Shown here: positions 1 through 8,714 of the stretch, piece after piece
Layout of the letters: each line of letters opens with the position of its first letter
How positions within the stretch are numbered: the stretch's first letter is position 1
Source of the DNA: Gammaproteobacteria bacterium MFB021
Lineage (GTDB): Bacteria > Pseudomonadota > Gammaproteobacteria > Pseudomonadales > Halomonadaceae
Reading direction: 5' to 3'
Length of the DNA stretch: 64,000 nt
Assembly (NCBI GenBank): GCA_000737985.1
Contig: JNVT01000058.1
Span: 20,632 to 84,631, forward strand
Notes under the pieces: generated by a model
Databases searched by the model: none
Told to the model about the DNA's origin: nothing
What the model saw: the letters and a program-made list of their open reading frames with translations, nothing else
Made by a program: the position numbers and the translations under genes

Positions 1-1
1 G

Positions 2-352
2 CTCACCGAGGATCCGCACAGCGAAATCTCACTGATCTACTACCCCAACCGCCAGGGATTGGAGGACCGGGTCTACCGGATCAAGACCGAGCGCTCCGGC
101 GCCACCAGTATCCCGGAACCGCGGGTGACCCATCAGATTTCCAACCTCGAAATTCTCGCGGAAGACGCGGGGCAGCTTCACCTGCGTTTCAACTGGCACA
201 ACCTGAGCCACCGCTACCACGAGACCCACAGCTTCTTCGGCACCTCGTTCTACATCCTCGATGTCAGCGGCGATAAGCCGCTGATCCGCGAAAAGAAAGT
301 GGTGCTCAACAACGACTATATCCACCAGGTGATCGATATCTATCACATCTGA
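2..352 (+). CDS. benB: Benzoate 1,2-dioxygenase small (beta) subunit, 3' end only
   Basis: The reading frame is open from the window edge to the TGA at 350-352, so only the C-terminal ~116 residues are present. The sequence resembles the beta subunit of aromatic-ring-hydroxylating dioxygenases, a cone-shaped fold that packs against the catalytic alpha subunit. It ends in a segment like VVLNNDYIHQVIDIYHI, typical of BenB/XylY. The next gene, 22 bp downstream, is the matching reductase BenC, which supports the assignment. The beta subunit has no cofactor; with BenA it forms the oxygenase that turns benzoate into its cis-diol in the cytoplasm. BenA must lie to the left of the window. Confidence 0.85.
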   Translation, partial: LTEDPHSEISLIYYPNRQGLEDRVYRIKTERSGATSIPEPRVTHQISNLEILAEDAGQLHLRFNWHNLSHRYHETHSFFGTSFYILDVSGDKPLIREKKVVLNNDYIHQVIDIYHI

Positions 353-374
353 TGAGGCCGGGAGGGATAACGTC

Positions 375-1400
375 ATGGAATATCGCATCGCACTCAACTT
401 CGAGGATGGTGTCACCCGCTTCATTCAGTGCCGTGACAACGAAACCGTGCTCGACGCCGCCTATCGTCAGCGTATCAACCTGCCCATGGACTGCTCCGAT
501 GGCGTCTGTGGCACCTGCAAGGGGCAGTGCGAGCGTGGCGAGTTCGACCTCGGCGATGAGTATCTGGATGAGGCACTCTCCGATGAAGAGGCCGCCCGCG
601 GTCAGGTACTGACCTGTCAGATGGTGCCCGCCTCGGACTGCGTCGTCCGAATCGCCGCCGACTCGACGCGCTGCAAGACCGGCATCGGTGAATATGTCGG
701 CACGCTGGCGAGTGTCGAGGCGCTCTCGGACGACAGCCTCGAACTGAGCATCGACATGGATGCGGGCACGGAACTGGGCTTCCTGCCCGGCCAGTACGTC
801 AATATCGATATCCCCGGCGAGAACGCATACCGCGCCTACTCGTTCAGCTCCGCGCCCGGCACGACGCACGCGACGTTCCTGATCCGCAACGTCCTTGACG
901 GCAGAATGAGCGGCTACCTGCGCGAGCGGGCAGCGCCGGGCGACCGCCTGACGCTCAAGGGGCCGCTGGGCAGCTTCTATCTGCGCCCGGTCAGTCGGCC
1001 GATCCTGATGCTGGCCGGCGGCACCGGGCTGGCCCCCATGCTGGCAATGCTGGCCCAGCTCGAGGCGCAGGGCTCGGCCCAGCCGGTGCATCTGATCTAC
1101 GGCGTCAACCGGGACGACCATCTGGTCAAATGCGACGCGCTGGATGCCTTCGCCGAGGCACTGCCGGATTTCGCCTACACCACGGTGGTGGTCGACGAGA
1201 CCAGCAAGCATCCGCGCAAGGGCTATGTCACCCACCATCTGGCTGCCGAGATGCTCAACGACGGCGATGTCGACGTCTATCTCTGCGGGCCGCCGCCGAT
1301 GGTCGATGCGGTGCTGGCGCATTTCGACAGCCTGGGCCTCGAACCGGCCGGCTTCTACTACGAGAAGTTCACCCCGAAGCGGGTCGAGGAGGCGGCATGA
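375..1400 (+). CDS. benC: Benzoate 1,2-dioxygenase electron transfer component (reductase)
   Basis: This 341-residue protein passes electrons from NADH through FAD and a [2Fe-2S] cluster to the BenAB oxygenase. The N-terminal plant-type ferredoxin domain shows cluster cysteines at about 40, 45, 48 and 81. It is followed by an FAD domain with RAYSFSS near residue 155 and an NAD domain with GGTGLAP near 213. The C-terminus FYYEKFTP is typical of BenC/XylZ. Length and domain order match the family. The ATG at 375 follows a GGAGG ribosome site, and the stop codon overlaps the benD start (ATGA), so the two are probably translationally coupled. Confidence 0.95.
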   Translation: MEYRIALNFEDGVTRFIQCRDNETVLDAAYRQRINLPMDCSDGVCGTCKGQCERGEFDLGDEYLDEALSDEEAARGQVLTCQMVPASDCVVRIAADSTRCKTGIGEYVGTLASVEALSDDSLELSIDMDAGTELGFLPGQYVNIDIPGENAYRAYSFSSAPGTTHATFLIRNVLDGRMSGYLRERAAPGDRLTLKGPLGSFYLRPVSRPILMLAGGTGLAPMLAMLAQLEAQGSAQPVHLIYGVNRDDHLVKCDALDAFAEALPDFAYTTVVVDETSKHPRKGYVTHHLAAEMLNDGDVDVYLCGPPPMVDAVLAHFDSLGLEPAGFYYEKFTPKRVEEAA

Positions 1401-2197
1401 GGGGTACGGCGCCTGACTCGGCGCGCTTTCAGGATCGCGTCATGGTGATCACCGGTGCCGCTCAGGGTATCGGTCGCCGCGTGGCCGAACGCGCCGCCGA
1501 CGAGGGTGGGCGTCTGGTGCTGGTCGATCGCGCCGAGATCGTCGACGAAGTCGTGGTGGCGATCCGTGAGCAGGGCGGGGAGGCGATCGCCGTACGGGCC
1601 GATCTCGAGACCTTTGCGGGGGCCGAGTCGGCGATGAACGCCGCGCGTGAACACTTCGGCCGAATCGATGTGCTGATCAACAACGTCGGCGGGGCGATCA
1701 ACTTCAAGCCGTTCACCGAGTTCAGCGCCGACGAGATATCGGCCGAGATCACCCGCTCGCTGATGCCCACACTGTGGTGCTGCCGGGCGGTACTGCCGGC
1801 CATGATTGCCCGAGAGTATGGGGTGATCGTCAACGTCTCCTCGGCCGCCACCCGCGGCATCCATCGCATTCCCTACTCGGCGGCCAAAGGCGGTATCAAC
1901 GCCCTGACGACGTCTCTCGCCTTCGAAGTCGCCGAACACGGCATCCGCGTGGTCGCCACCGCCCCCGGCGGCACGTCAGCACCGCCACGGCAGATCTCTC
2001 GGGGTACCCCCGAGGCCACCACCGAACAGGCGCGTGGCTGGTTTCAGGCCCACATCGACCAGACCCTGTCGTCGAGCTTCATGAAGCGTTACGCCAGCCT
2101 CGACGAGCAGGCCGCCCCGATTCTGTTCCTGGCCTCCGACGAGGCCAGCTACATCACCGGCTCGGTCTTGCCGGTGGCCGGCGGCGACAGCGGTTAG
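1397..2197 (+). CDS. benD: 1,6-dihydroxycyclohexa-2,4-diene-1-carboxylate dehydrogenase (benzoate cis-diol dehydrogenase)
   Basis: This 266-residue short-chain dehydrogenase oxidises and decarboxylates the benzoate cis-diol to catechol with NAD+. The NAD-binding motif VITGAAQGIG lies near the N-terminus. NNVGG follows, and the catalytic YSAAK has Tyr160 and Lys164. I place the start at the ATG that overlaps the benC stop codon. An open frame continues upstream inside benC, but nothing suggests it is translated. The gene completes the BenABCD set, whose product enters the beta-ketoadipate pathway. No ring-cleavage genes are visible in this window. Confidence 0.93.
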   Translation: MRGTAPDSARFQDRVMVITGAAQGIGRRVAERAADEGGRLVLVDRAEIVDEVVVAIREQGGEAIAVRADLETFAGAESAMNAAREHFGRIDVLINNVGGAINFKPFTEFSADEISAEITRSLMPTLWCCRAVLPAMIAREYGVIVNVSSAATRGIHRIPYSAAKGGINALTTSLAFEVAEHGIRVVATAPGGTSAPPRQISRGTPEATTEQARGWFQAHIDQTLSSSFMKRYASLDEQAAPILFLASDEASYITGSVLPVAGGDSG

Positions 2198-2397
2198 ATC
2201 GTCGCCGTACGCAGAAGAGAAAACCGATCGGCCTCACTCGCCGTTGAGTCCAGTGAGCAAGCGTCCGACAACACCCTAACAAGGACCTCGATTCATGAAG
2301 CACATCGAAAAGAGCACCAGTCTGCGTCATGACCTGGCCACGCACTGAGCGGCGTGGCTGCCAACAACACCAATAACAGTGTCAGGAGTCGCTACCC

Positions 2398-3612
2398 ATG
2401 TCATCGATTCAAGGGTCTACCCTCGATATCTCCCTTCAGGGGGCCAAACGCATCACTGTCACCGCGCTCACGGCCGCTGCCGCGCTCGTGTTCGTCGCGC
2501 CGATCGCCCAGGCCAACAATGGCTTCAACATGCCAGGCTATGGCACCCGCGCTCTGGGGATGGGCGGGGCTTCGATCGCGCTGCCGCAGGATTCGTTGGC
2601 CGCGGCCAATAACCCGGCTGGCATGGCGCTTGTCGGTGACCGTTTCGACGTCGACCTGACTGTGATTTCGGCCGACATCGATCTGGATGTCGCCGGCAAC
2701 GGTTACCACGACTCGCCGCTGCCGCTGGTGCCGGAGTTCGGATTCAACCGCCGCCTGTCGGACGACTGGACTGCTGGGGTGTCCATGATCAGCAACGGCG
2801 TCGAACTCGATTACGGCGAGGCCGTCCCCGGCTACGGCACTACCGACCTCAAATCGAAGCTGATTCAGAGCATCGTGCATCCCACGCTGACCTATCGTCT
2901 CGCCCCGGGACATTACCTGGGTGCCTCGCTGCTGCTCGGTGCCCAGCGGCTGAGAGTCAGCGGGATCGAAAATCTCGGCCTCGAGCGGACGCAGGGCGAC
3001 TGGGCCACCGGCTACGGTGCCGCTTTCGGCTACATCGGCAGGCTCTCTCCCGAATGGCAGGTGGGCGCGACCTATCGTACGCCAATGCGCTTCAGTCGCT
3101 TCGATGAGTACCGTCGGCTGCTGCCGGAAGGCCGCATCGACATGCCTCAGCAGGCCGGTATCGGCCTGGCCTACACCCCCAATGAGCGTCTGACGCTGGC
3201 GCTGGACGTCATGTGGCTTGGCTGGTCGGAGGAAAACACCTGGGGCAATGCCTTCACCGAAGGCGGTGCGCTGGGCGATCGCGACGGCCCTGGTTTTGGC
3301 TGGCAGGACCAGCGCGTATTGCGCCTCGGGGCCAGCTACGACGTCACCCCTCACTGGACGCTCCGCAGCGGCGTCTCCCTCGCCAGCAAGCTGGTCTCCG
3401 GCGATGAGTCCAGGCTGGCAGCGCTCGCACCGCTGATGGGGCGTGATCATTACACCGTCGGCACGAGTTACACCCTCGGCAATGGCATCGAACTCAACGG
3501 TGCCTTCATTCATATGCCGGATGAGCATCTGCACGGCGCCGGTGCCTCGCGGGGCGTCGATGTGGGGGTCGGTGTCGACATGTTGTCGTTCGGCATCGGC
3601 GTGCCCCTGTAA
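2398..3612 (+). CDS. OmpP1/FadL-family outer membrane transporter, probably for aromatic substrates
   Basis: This 404-residue protein has an N-terminal export signal with probable cleavage after Ala39 (AQA|NNGF). The FadL hallmark follows: a small N-terminal hatch region containing GTRALGMGGASIALPQD and then AAANNPAGMA. The remainder alternates Gly/Tyr-rich strands as in a 14-stranded beta barrel. FadL-family members such as TodX and XylN admit hydrophobic aromatics across the outer membrane. Its place between benD and salicylate genes suggests uptake of benzoate, salicylate or their esters. A CAGGAG site precedes the chosen ATG. The exact substrate cannot be read from the sequence. Confidence 0.85.
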   Translation: MSSIQGSTLDISLQGAKRITVTALTAAAALVFVAPIAQANNGFNMPGYGTRALGMGGASIALPQDSLAAANNPAGMALVGDRFDVDLTVISADIDLDVAGNGYHDSPLPLVPEFGFNRRLSDDWTAGVSMISNGVELDYGEAVPGYGTTDLKSKLIQSIVHPTLTYRLAPGHYLGASLLLGAQRLRVSGIENLGLERTQGDWATGYGAAFGYIGRLSPEWQVGATYRTPMRFSRFDEYRRLLPEGRIDMPQQAGIGLAYTPNERLTLALDVMWLGWSEENTWGNAFTEGGALGDRDGPGFGWQDQRVLRLGASYDVTPHWTLRSGVSLASKLVSGDESRLAALAPLMGRDHYTVGTSYTLGNGIELNGAFIHMPDEHLHGAGASRGVDVGVGVDMLSFGIGVPL

Positions 3613-3662
3613 ACCAGACGTGGTCGCGTTTTTCACTCATTCAATCACAAGGAAATAGAGCG

Positions 3663-4391
3663 ATGACGGGTACTCATGCACTGCTACTGATTCATGGCTC
3701 CTTTTGCGACGCCGAGGTCTGGCAACCCGTGGCCGAGCGTCTGCGTCGGAGAGGGTATGACGTGTTCGTGCCAACCATCGCCGGTCACGGACCGGACGGC
3801 GATCGCAGCGTCAGTCACGCTGACTGTGAGGCCTCACTGATCGATTACGTCGACACCCACTGCCCCGATCGATTCGTGGCGCTTGGGCACAGCTGGGGCG
3901 GCACGCTGCTACAGCGTCTGGCCGAGCGTCGAGGCGATCGACTCGAGCGGATGGTATTCCACAATGCGTTCGTGCTGCGTGACGGCGAGTCCTTGTACGA
4001 GATGCTGCCGCCGGGGCATCAGGCATTGTGGGACACGATCAAGGATGACCCGAGCGGCTTGATGCTGCCGTTTCCGGTCTTTCGTGACGCTTTCGCCAAC
4101 GACCTCGATGCTGATGCTGCCGAGGCCGCCTACGGGCATCTGTCACCGACACCTATGCGCAGTCACTTCGACCCGGTGGCGCTGCCAACTTTTCATCATC
4201 TCGAGATTCCGCGCAGCTGGCTTTACGCCTGGGATGACGTGGCGCTCACGCCTGGCGAATTCGGCTGGCATCCGCGCATGAGCCAGCGGCTCGGACTTTA
4301 TCGCATGGTCTCTCTGGCTGGGGGACACATGGTCTGTCAGAGCAACCCCGATGCTCTGGCCGAGGCTATCATCCTGGCCGCTCGCCCCTGA
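3663..4391 (+). CDS. Alpha/beta hydrolase, candidate salicylate-ester esterase
   Basis: This 242-residue alpha/beta hydrolase has the oxyanion segment LLIHGSFCDAEVW and the nucleophile elbow GHSWGG (Ser near 79). A late His lies in LAGGHMV. The pattern resembles the small EstC/SABP2-like esterases, some of which hydrolyse methyl salicylate. It has no signal peptide and should be cytoplasmic. It lies 41 bp upstream of the salicylate hydroxylase gene, so release of salicylate from an ester is a plausible role. That substrate is inferred from context; a carbon-carbon bond hydrolase of aromatic degradation is an alternative. Confidence 0.7.
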   Translation: MTGTHALLLIHGSFCDAEVWQPVAERLRRRGYDVFVPTIAGHGPDGDRSVSHADCEASLIDYVDTHCPDRFVALGHSWGGTLLQRLAERRGDRLERMVFHNAFVLRDGESLYEMLPPGHQALWDTIKDDPSGLMLPFPVFRDAFANDLDADAAEAAYGHLSPTPMRSHFDPVALPTFHHLEIPRSWLYAWDDVALTPGEFGWHPRMSQRLGLYRMVSLAGGHMVCQSNPDALAEAIILAARP

Positions 4392-4432
4392 GTGGCCGCC
4401 GACTTCGCACCGCTTATAGAGGGAGGTTCATC

Positions 4433-5695
4433 ATGACACCAACAACGAACAGTCGCCTTCGAGTGGGAATCGTCGGTGGCGGTATCGGTGGGGTGGCACT
4501 GGCTATCGGCCTGTCGCGCCACGAGGATCTGGACGTAACGCTATTCGAGTCGGCCAAGGCGTTTTCCGAAATCGGCGCAGGCGTATCGTTTGGACCCAAT
4601 GCGGTACGCGCCATCGAGCAACTCAAGCTGGGGGAGGCCTACAGCCGGGTGGCCGATGGCTCACCAGCACCGTTCGAGGATGTCTGGTTCGAGTGGCGCC
4701 ACGGCGTCGACGACCACTACATCACTGCCACCCTGGCGCCGGGCTGTGGCCAGTCCTCGGTGCACCGCGCCGATTTTCTCGACAGTCTGGTCGCCTGCCT
4801 GCCCGACGGCATCGCTCGCTTCGGCAAACGCTGCTGCGAGGTGACTCAGAGCGAGGACGGCGTTCGGCTGTCATTCACCGATGGCACTCATGCCGAGTGC
4901 GACGTGGCGATCGGCTGCGATGGGATCAAATCCGCCCTGCGTGAGCATGTGCTGCCCGCCGAGCACTATGGCGATACCGGGCCGCGTTTCAGTGGCACCT
5001 ACGCTTACCGCGGGCTGATCCCGCGCACGACGCTGGAGGCCGAACTCCGGCGCCGAGGCGCGGATGAGCGACTGGCCAAGGTGCCGCAGATGCTGCTGGG
5101 TGAGGATCGTCATCTCCTGACCTTTCCGGTCAAGGATGGCGAGGTGGTCAATGTGGTGGCATTCGAGACCGACAGCACGCTGCCCCGCCCACGCCAGGCC
5201 GTCACTGATGCCTGGGTCGAGGAGGTGACGCAGGCGCAGATGCTGGCGGCATTTGCCGGTTGGGGCGAGGGCACACAGGCGATTCTTGGCTGTATCGAAG
5301 CGCCCACTCGCTGGGCCCTGCACGACATCGCGCCGCTACCGCACTATCACCGCGACAACGTGCTGCTGATCGGCGACGCCGCCCACGCCATGCTGCCGCA
5401 CCAGGGTGCCGGTGCCGGCCAGGCGTTGGAAGACGCATGGGTGCTGAGCGAGCTGCTGGGGGATACCGCCTGCGATAAGAACCGGGTCGCGGCGGTACTG
5501 GCCGAATTCGACCGCCTGCGCCGACCGCACTCGAGTCGTGTGCAGCGTACCTCGTTCGAGGCCGGCGAACTCTACCAGCGCCGAGGCCCCTGGCAAGCCT
5601 GTGGCGATGAAGCGCTCGCCCGCGAACTGGAAACCCGCTTTGACTGGCTGTGGTCGGCCGACCCGCGTCGATTCCTCGTGTCCGCCCATCCCTGA
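4433..5695 (+). CDS. nahG: Salicylate 1-hydroxylase (FAD monooxygenase)
   Basis: This 420-residue class A flavoprotein monooxygenase converts salicylate to catechol and CO2 using NADH and O2. It has the dinucleotide motif VGIVGGGIGG at residues 11-20. Family segments known from NahG are recognisable: EIGAGVSFGPNAVRAIEQL, then SSVHRADF. The GCDGIKSALR segment and the second FAD motif GDAAHAMLPHQGAGAGQALED (read in two parts, near residue 305) are also present. Length is close to the ~435 residues of Pseudomonas NahG. A GGAGG site precedes the ATG. Together with benABCD it gives two entries to catechol in one locus. Confidence 0.9.
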   Translation: MTPTTNSRLRVGIVGGGIGGVALAIGLSRHEDLDVTLFESAKAFSEIGAGVSFGPNAVRAIEQLKLGEAYSRVADGSPAPFEDVWFEWRHGVDDHYITATLAPGCGQSSVHRADFLDSLVACLPDGIARFGKRCCEVTQSEDGVRLSFTDGTHAECDVAIGCDGIKSALREHVLPAEHYGDTGPRFSGTYAYRGLIPRTTLEAELRRRGADERLAKVPQMLLGEDRHLLTFPVKDGEVVNVVAFETDSTLPRPRQAVTDAWVEEVTQAQMLAAFAGWGEGTQAILGCIEAPTRWALHDIAPLPHYHRDNVLLIGDAAHAMLPHQGAGAGQALEDAWVLSELLGDTACDKNRVAAVLAEFDRLRRPHSSRVQRTSFEAGELYQRRGPWQACGDEALARELETRFDWLWSADPRRFLVSAHP

Positions 5696-5754
5696 AACCT
5701 CTCCTTTTCCGCTACGCTGATCGGCAGCGAGAATGTTTCGACAAGGAGACCCTC

Positions 5755-6174
5755 ATGGCCGAGCTGACGCTGTTCTACGATGGCGCCTGCCCCCTGTGTG
5801 TCCACGAGATCAGCCATCTGCGACGGCTGGACCGCCACCGGCGCATTCGCTTCGAGGATATCCACGCTGCCGACTTCAGCCAGCGCTGGCCCGATGTCGA
5901 CCCGGCGGACGCCAGCGCGATCCTGCTCGGGTACTACCGCGGCGAACGCCTGCGCGGGCTTGATGTCACTCATCGCGCCTGGTCGCTGGTGGGACGTGGC
6001 TGGCTCACCGCGCCGCTGCGCTGGCCGCTGGTCAAGCCGCTGGCGGATCGCGTCTATCGCTGGTTCGCACCGCGCCGCTACCTGCTTTCCGGCTGGCTGA
6101 CCGGGCGCCAGCGCTGCGCGCCCTGTGACAGCGGCCAGTGTCGGATCGACGATGACGCGCCGCCGCGCGCCTGA
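5755..6174 (+). CDS. DCC-family (DUF393) thiol-disulfide oxidoreductase-like protein
   Basis: This 139-residue protein carries the defining motif FYDGACPLCVHEI near its N-terminus, where D, C and C name the DCC family. The family is thioredoxin-like and probably reduces or exchanges disulfides, but specific substrates are not established. I chose the ATG at 5755 because an AAGGAG site lies just upstream. An in-frame ATG farther upstream would overlap nahG. A second cysteine pair occurs near the C-terminus (CAPCDSGQC). The link to the aromatic genes may be only positional. Confidence 0.8.
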   Translation: MAELTLFYDGACPLCVHEISHLRRLDRHRRIRFEDIHAADFSQRWPDVDPADASAILLGYYRGERLRGLDVTHRAWSLVGRGWLTAPLRWPLVKPLADRVYRWFAPRRYLLSGWLTGRQRCAPCDSGQCRIDDDAPPRA

Positions 6175-6202
6175 GCTTGTCGACTTTTCAGACAGTGCCT
6201 AG
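6175..6202. repeat. Fragment of the 144-bp interspersed hairpin repeat (right end)
   Basis: This stretch matches the right terminus of the complete element at 21784-21927, with the shared core GTCGACTTTTCAGACAG ending in CCTAGG. It starts immediately after the stop codon of the DCC-family gene. Only the end of the element remains here. Confidence 0.7.
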
Positions 6203-6210
6203 GGCGCGGC

Positions 6211-7275
6211 TCACTCGCTGAGAATATTGAGCTCGCGGTCCCAGCGGCGCAGAAAGGCCTGGCGCCGCAGCGGATCGACGAAGGCGAGCAGGGTGGCGTT
6301 GATCGGAATCGGATAGAGGTGGTCGCCGACCTGGTCGCGCAGGCGCTGGGCGGTGTAGGGGCCGATGACGTCGTCGCGCACGCTGAACAGCGGCGTGCTG
6401 CCGGCCAGGATGCGCTGGCCGCGTCGGCTGAGCAGGAAGTCGACGAAGCGCCGCGCGGCTTGCGGATGCGGTGCGTCGCGATGGACGAAGGCCATGCGCA
6501 TCAGCACCAGCGAGTAGTCGTTGGGCACCTGCACGATGATGTCGGGGTGACTCTGCGCCCAGACCATGGCGTAGGAACCGAGCAGGTTGTAGCCGAGCCA
6601 GTAGCGGCCGTCGCTCAGGCCCTCGAGCATCGCTTGGGTATCCTGGGCCAGGTCGACGTCGGCGGCGCCCATCGCCGCGACCAGATCCCAGATGCGCGGC
6701 GTGTAGCGGGCATCCTGCTGCAGCAGGGTGTAGCCGACGCCGCTGTCGCGGGGCGAGTAGGTGACCACACGCCCGCGCAGCCAGTCGCGATAGTCGGTCA
6801 GTAGATCGAGCAGGTCGCGATGGGTGGTCGGCGGCGGCATGTGCGAGGCGAGCTCCAGGCGGTAGGCCATCACCACCGGTTCGAAGGTGAAGCCGAACAC
6901 TTCATTGCGCCATTTGGCCCAGGCCGGCCATTGCTGCGCCTCGACGCTGTCGAGCGCCTGCGCCCGGCCTTCGTTGCTCAGCGCCAGCTGCCACGGCATC
7001 GCCGAGCTGATCACCACGTCCGGCGGGTTCTCGGCGTCGCGTGCGCGGCGGTCGGCCTCGAGGGTAGAACGCTCGCGGTAGTCCAGCGTGATCTGCGGAT
7101 ACTCGGCGCTGAAGGCGTCGAGCACCGGCTGGAACACCGGGCGATCCAGGGCGGCTTCGACGATCAGCGGCTCGGCCACGGCGGGGGAGGCGCCCAGGCC
7201 CATCCCGAATCCCATTCCCAGGCAGAGACAGACTCGCGTAAGTGTGGCCGCGAGCTTGCGATATCGGCGGCTCAT
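6211..7275 (-). CDS. Periplasmic extracellular solute-binding protein linked to the TctDE system
   Basis: This 354-residue protein has a secretory signal (hydrophobic MGFGMGLGASPAVA, then mature AEPLIVEA) and the layout of iron/spermidine-type binding proteins (SBP family 1). It includes a DVVISSAMPW segment and a C-terminal helical region. Its start overlaps the stop of the histidine kinase gene (ATGA), and no permease or ATPase gene accompanies it. Such orphan binding proteins downstream of TctE-like kinases are thought to present a ligand to the sensor; that role is inferred. The ligand is probably a carboxylate, judging from the divergent tctCBA operon. Confidence 0.75.
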   Translation of the reverse strand: MSRRYRKLAATLTRVCLCLGMGFGMGLGASPAVAEPLIVEAALDRPVFQPVLDAFSAEYPQITLDYRERSTLEADRRARDAENPPDVVISSAMPWQLALSNEGRAQALDSVEAQQWPAWAKWRNEVFGFTFEPVVMAYRLELASHMPPPTTHRDLLDLLTDYRDWLRGRVVTYSPRDSGVGYTLLQQDARYTPRIWDLVAAMGAADVDLAQDTQAMLEGLSDGRYWLGYNLLGSYAMVWAQSHPDIIVQVPNDYSLVLMRMAFVHRDAPHPQAARRFVDFLLSRRGQRILAGSTPLFSVRDDVIGPYTAQRLRDQVGDHLYPIPINATLLAFVDPLRRQAFLRRWDRELNILSE

Positions 7276-8714
7276 GCGCGTTCTCCAGAATCTGGGGTGT
7301 GCGTATCGGAATCCGCTTCGGGCGGGGCCAGGCGCATCAGCGTCAGCGACAGGCGCAGCCCGTGGGGGCTCACCGCGCTCACTTCCAGCGGGCTGCCGTG
7401 ACGCCGGGCGATGGAGTCGACGATCGCCAGCCCCAGCCCAGAGCCCTCGGTATCCTGACGCTGGCCGCGCTCGAACGGGCGTGTCAGGCGCTCGCGCGCC
7501 GCTGTCTCCACCCCGGGGCCGTCATCCTCGATCGACAGCTCCAGCCGGTCCGGGCTCAGGTCGCGCAACGCCACCGTGATCTGGCTGCCGTGCGGGGTGT
7601 AGCGGCAGGCGTTGTCGATCAGATTGTTGAGCAGCTCGTGCAGCGCCCAGGATTCGCCGGCGACCCAGGCGGGCAGCGCGCATTCGAGCGCCAGGCCGAG
7701 ATCGTGATCGCGGCTCTCCTGGCGGTCGGCCCACTCCATCACCACCGCGCGTAGCAGTGTGTCCAGCGCCAGCGGCTGGCGCTCCTGGTCGGGGCCCAGA
7801 TGACGCAGCCGGGTCAGGCTGAGCATCTGGCCGGCCAGCCGGCTGGTGCGGCTGGCGCTGTCGTGGACTTCATCCAGGGCGCGCCGCCAGGCCGCCGGAT
7901 CGGGGCTGGCCAGGGCCAGCTCCGAGGTGCTCTGCAGCCCCGCCAGCGGGGTCTTCAACTGGTGCGAGGCGTCGGCGATGAAGCGCAGCAGGGTGGCGCG
8001 GCGGTCGCGCTGGTCAGCGAGCAGACGGTTCAGGGTGTCTACCCACTCGCGCATTTCCCGCGGCACCTCCAGGTCGAGCGGCTCGACGTCGTCCGGATGG
8101 CGGTCGCGCAGCGCCCGGCGCAGGCGCTCCAGCGGTGCCAGCAGGGCGCGCACGGCAATCATCAGCAGTGCCGCGGTGATCAGCACCATGGCGGCGAAAC
8201 GCGAGGCGCTCTTCTCGAACAGCTCGCCGGCGAGCAGGTCGCGCCCGCGTCGTGTATGGCCGACCCACAGCTGTACCGGCTCCTGGGTATCCCAGCCGGC
8301 GGAGTCGATCTCACGGCCATGGAGGCGGATCGGCACGCCGTCCAGGTCGGCGTCGTAGAACACCGGGTGGTGGCTGGCGGCGTCGCGCATGGTGGCGCTG
8401 ATCGGCAGTTCGGCGTTGCGCGTGATGAGGCGGCCGTTATCGGCCTGGAGCCAGTAGAACACCCGCTCCTGCCACTGGGTGGCGAGAATCTGCAGCGCCG
8501 AGGCGGGCATCTCCAGGGTGGGCTGGCCATCGGGCCACTGCAGCGATTCGGCCATGGTCAGGCTGGCGGCCGCGAGCTGGCCGTCGAGGGCACGGTCGGC
8601 GGCCTTGTGGGCGCTGGTGTAGGCCTCGATCAGCAGCAGCGTGCCGAGCCCGGCGACGATCGCGGTCAGCCACAGCGCTAGACGGCGCTTGAGCGACACT
8701 GGGCGCGCATTCAC
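7272..8714 (-). CDS. tctE: TctE-like sensor histidine kinase
   Basis: This 480-residue membrane kinase has a first transmembrane helix at about residues 12-30, a periplasmic domain of ~140 residues and a second helix at ~175-192. The H-box is ASHQLKTP with phospho-acceptor His252. ATP-binding motifs NNLIDNACRYTP, DDGPGV and GSGLGLAIV follow. I place the start at the GTG at 8714, which overlaps the regulator's stop codon (GTGA); the longer open frame would run through that gene. It probably autophosphorylates on sensing extracellular carboxylates and passes phosphate to the adjacent response regulator. Confidence 0.88.
   Translation of the reverse strand: MNARPVSLKRRLALWLTAIVAGLGTLLLIEAYTSAHKAADRALDGQLAAASLTMAESLQWPDGQPTLEMPASALQILATQWQERVFYWLQADNGRLITRNAELPISATMRDAASHHPVFYDADLDGVPIRLHGREIDSAGWDTQEPVQLWVGHTRRGRDLLAGELFEKSASRFAAMVLITAALLMIAVRALLAPLERLRRALRDRHPDDVEPLDLEVPREMREWVDTLNRLLADQRDRRATLLRFIADASHQLKTPLAGLQSTSELALASPDPAAWRRALDEVHDSASRTSRLAGQMLSLTRLRHLGPDQERQPLALDTLLRAVVMEWADRQESRDHDLGLALECALPAWVAGESWALHELLNNLIDNACRYTPHGSQITVALRDLSPDRLELSIEDDGPGVETAARERLTRPFERGQRQDTEGSGLGLAIVDSIARRHGSPLEVSAVSPHGLRLSLTLMRLAPPEADSDTHTPDSGERA

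Noticed and set aside
2295..2348. 17-codon ORF beginning MKHIEKSTSLRH after an AAGGAC site, between benD and the FadL gene
   Set aside because: Too short to support; no homology recognised. It may be a relic or chance ORF.
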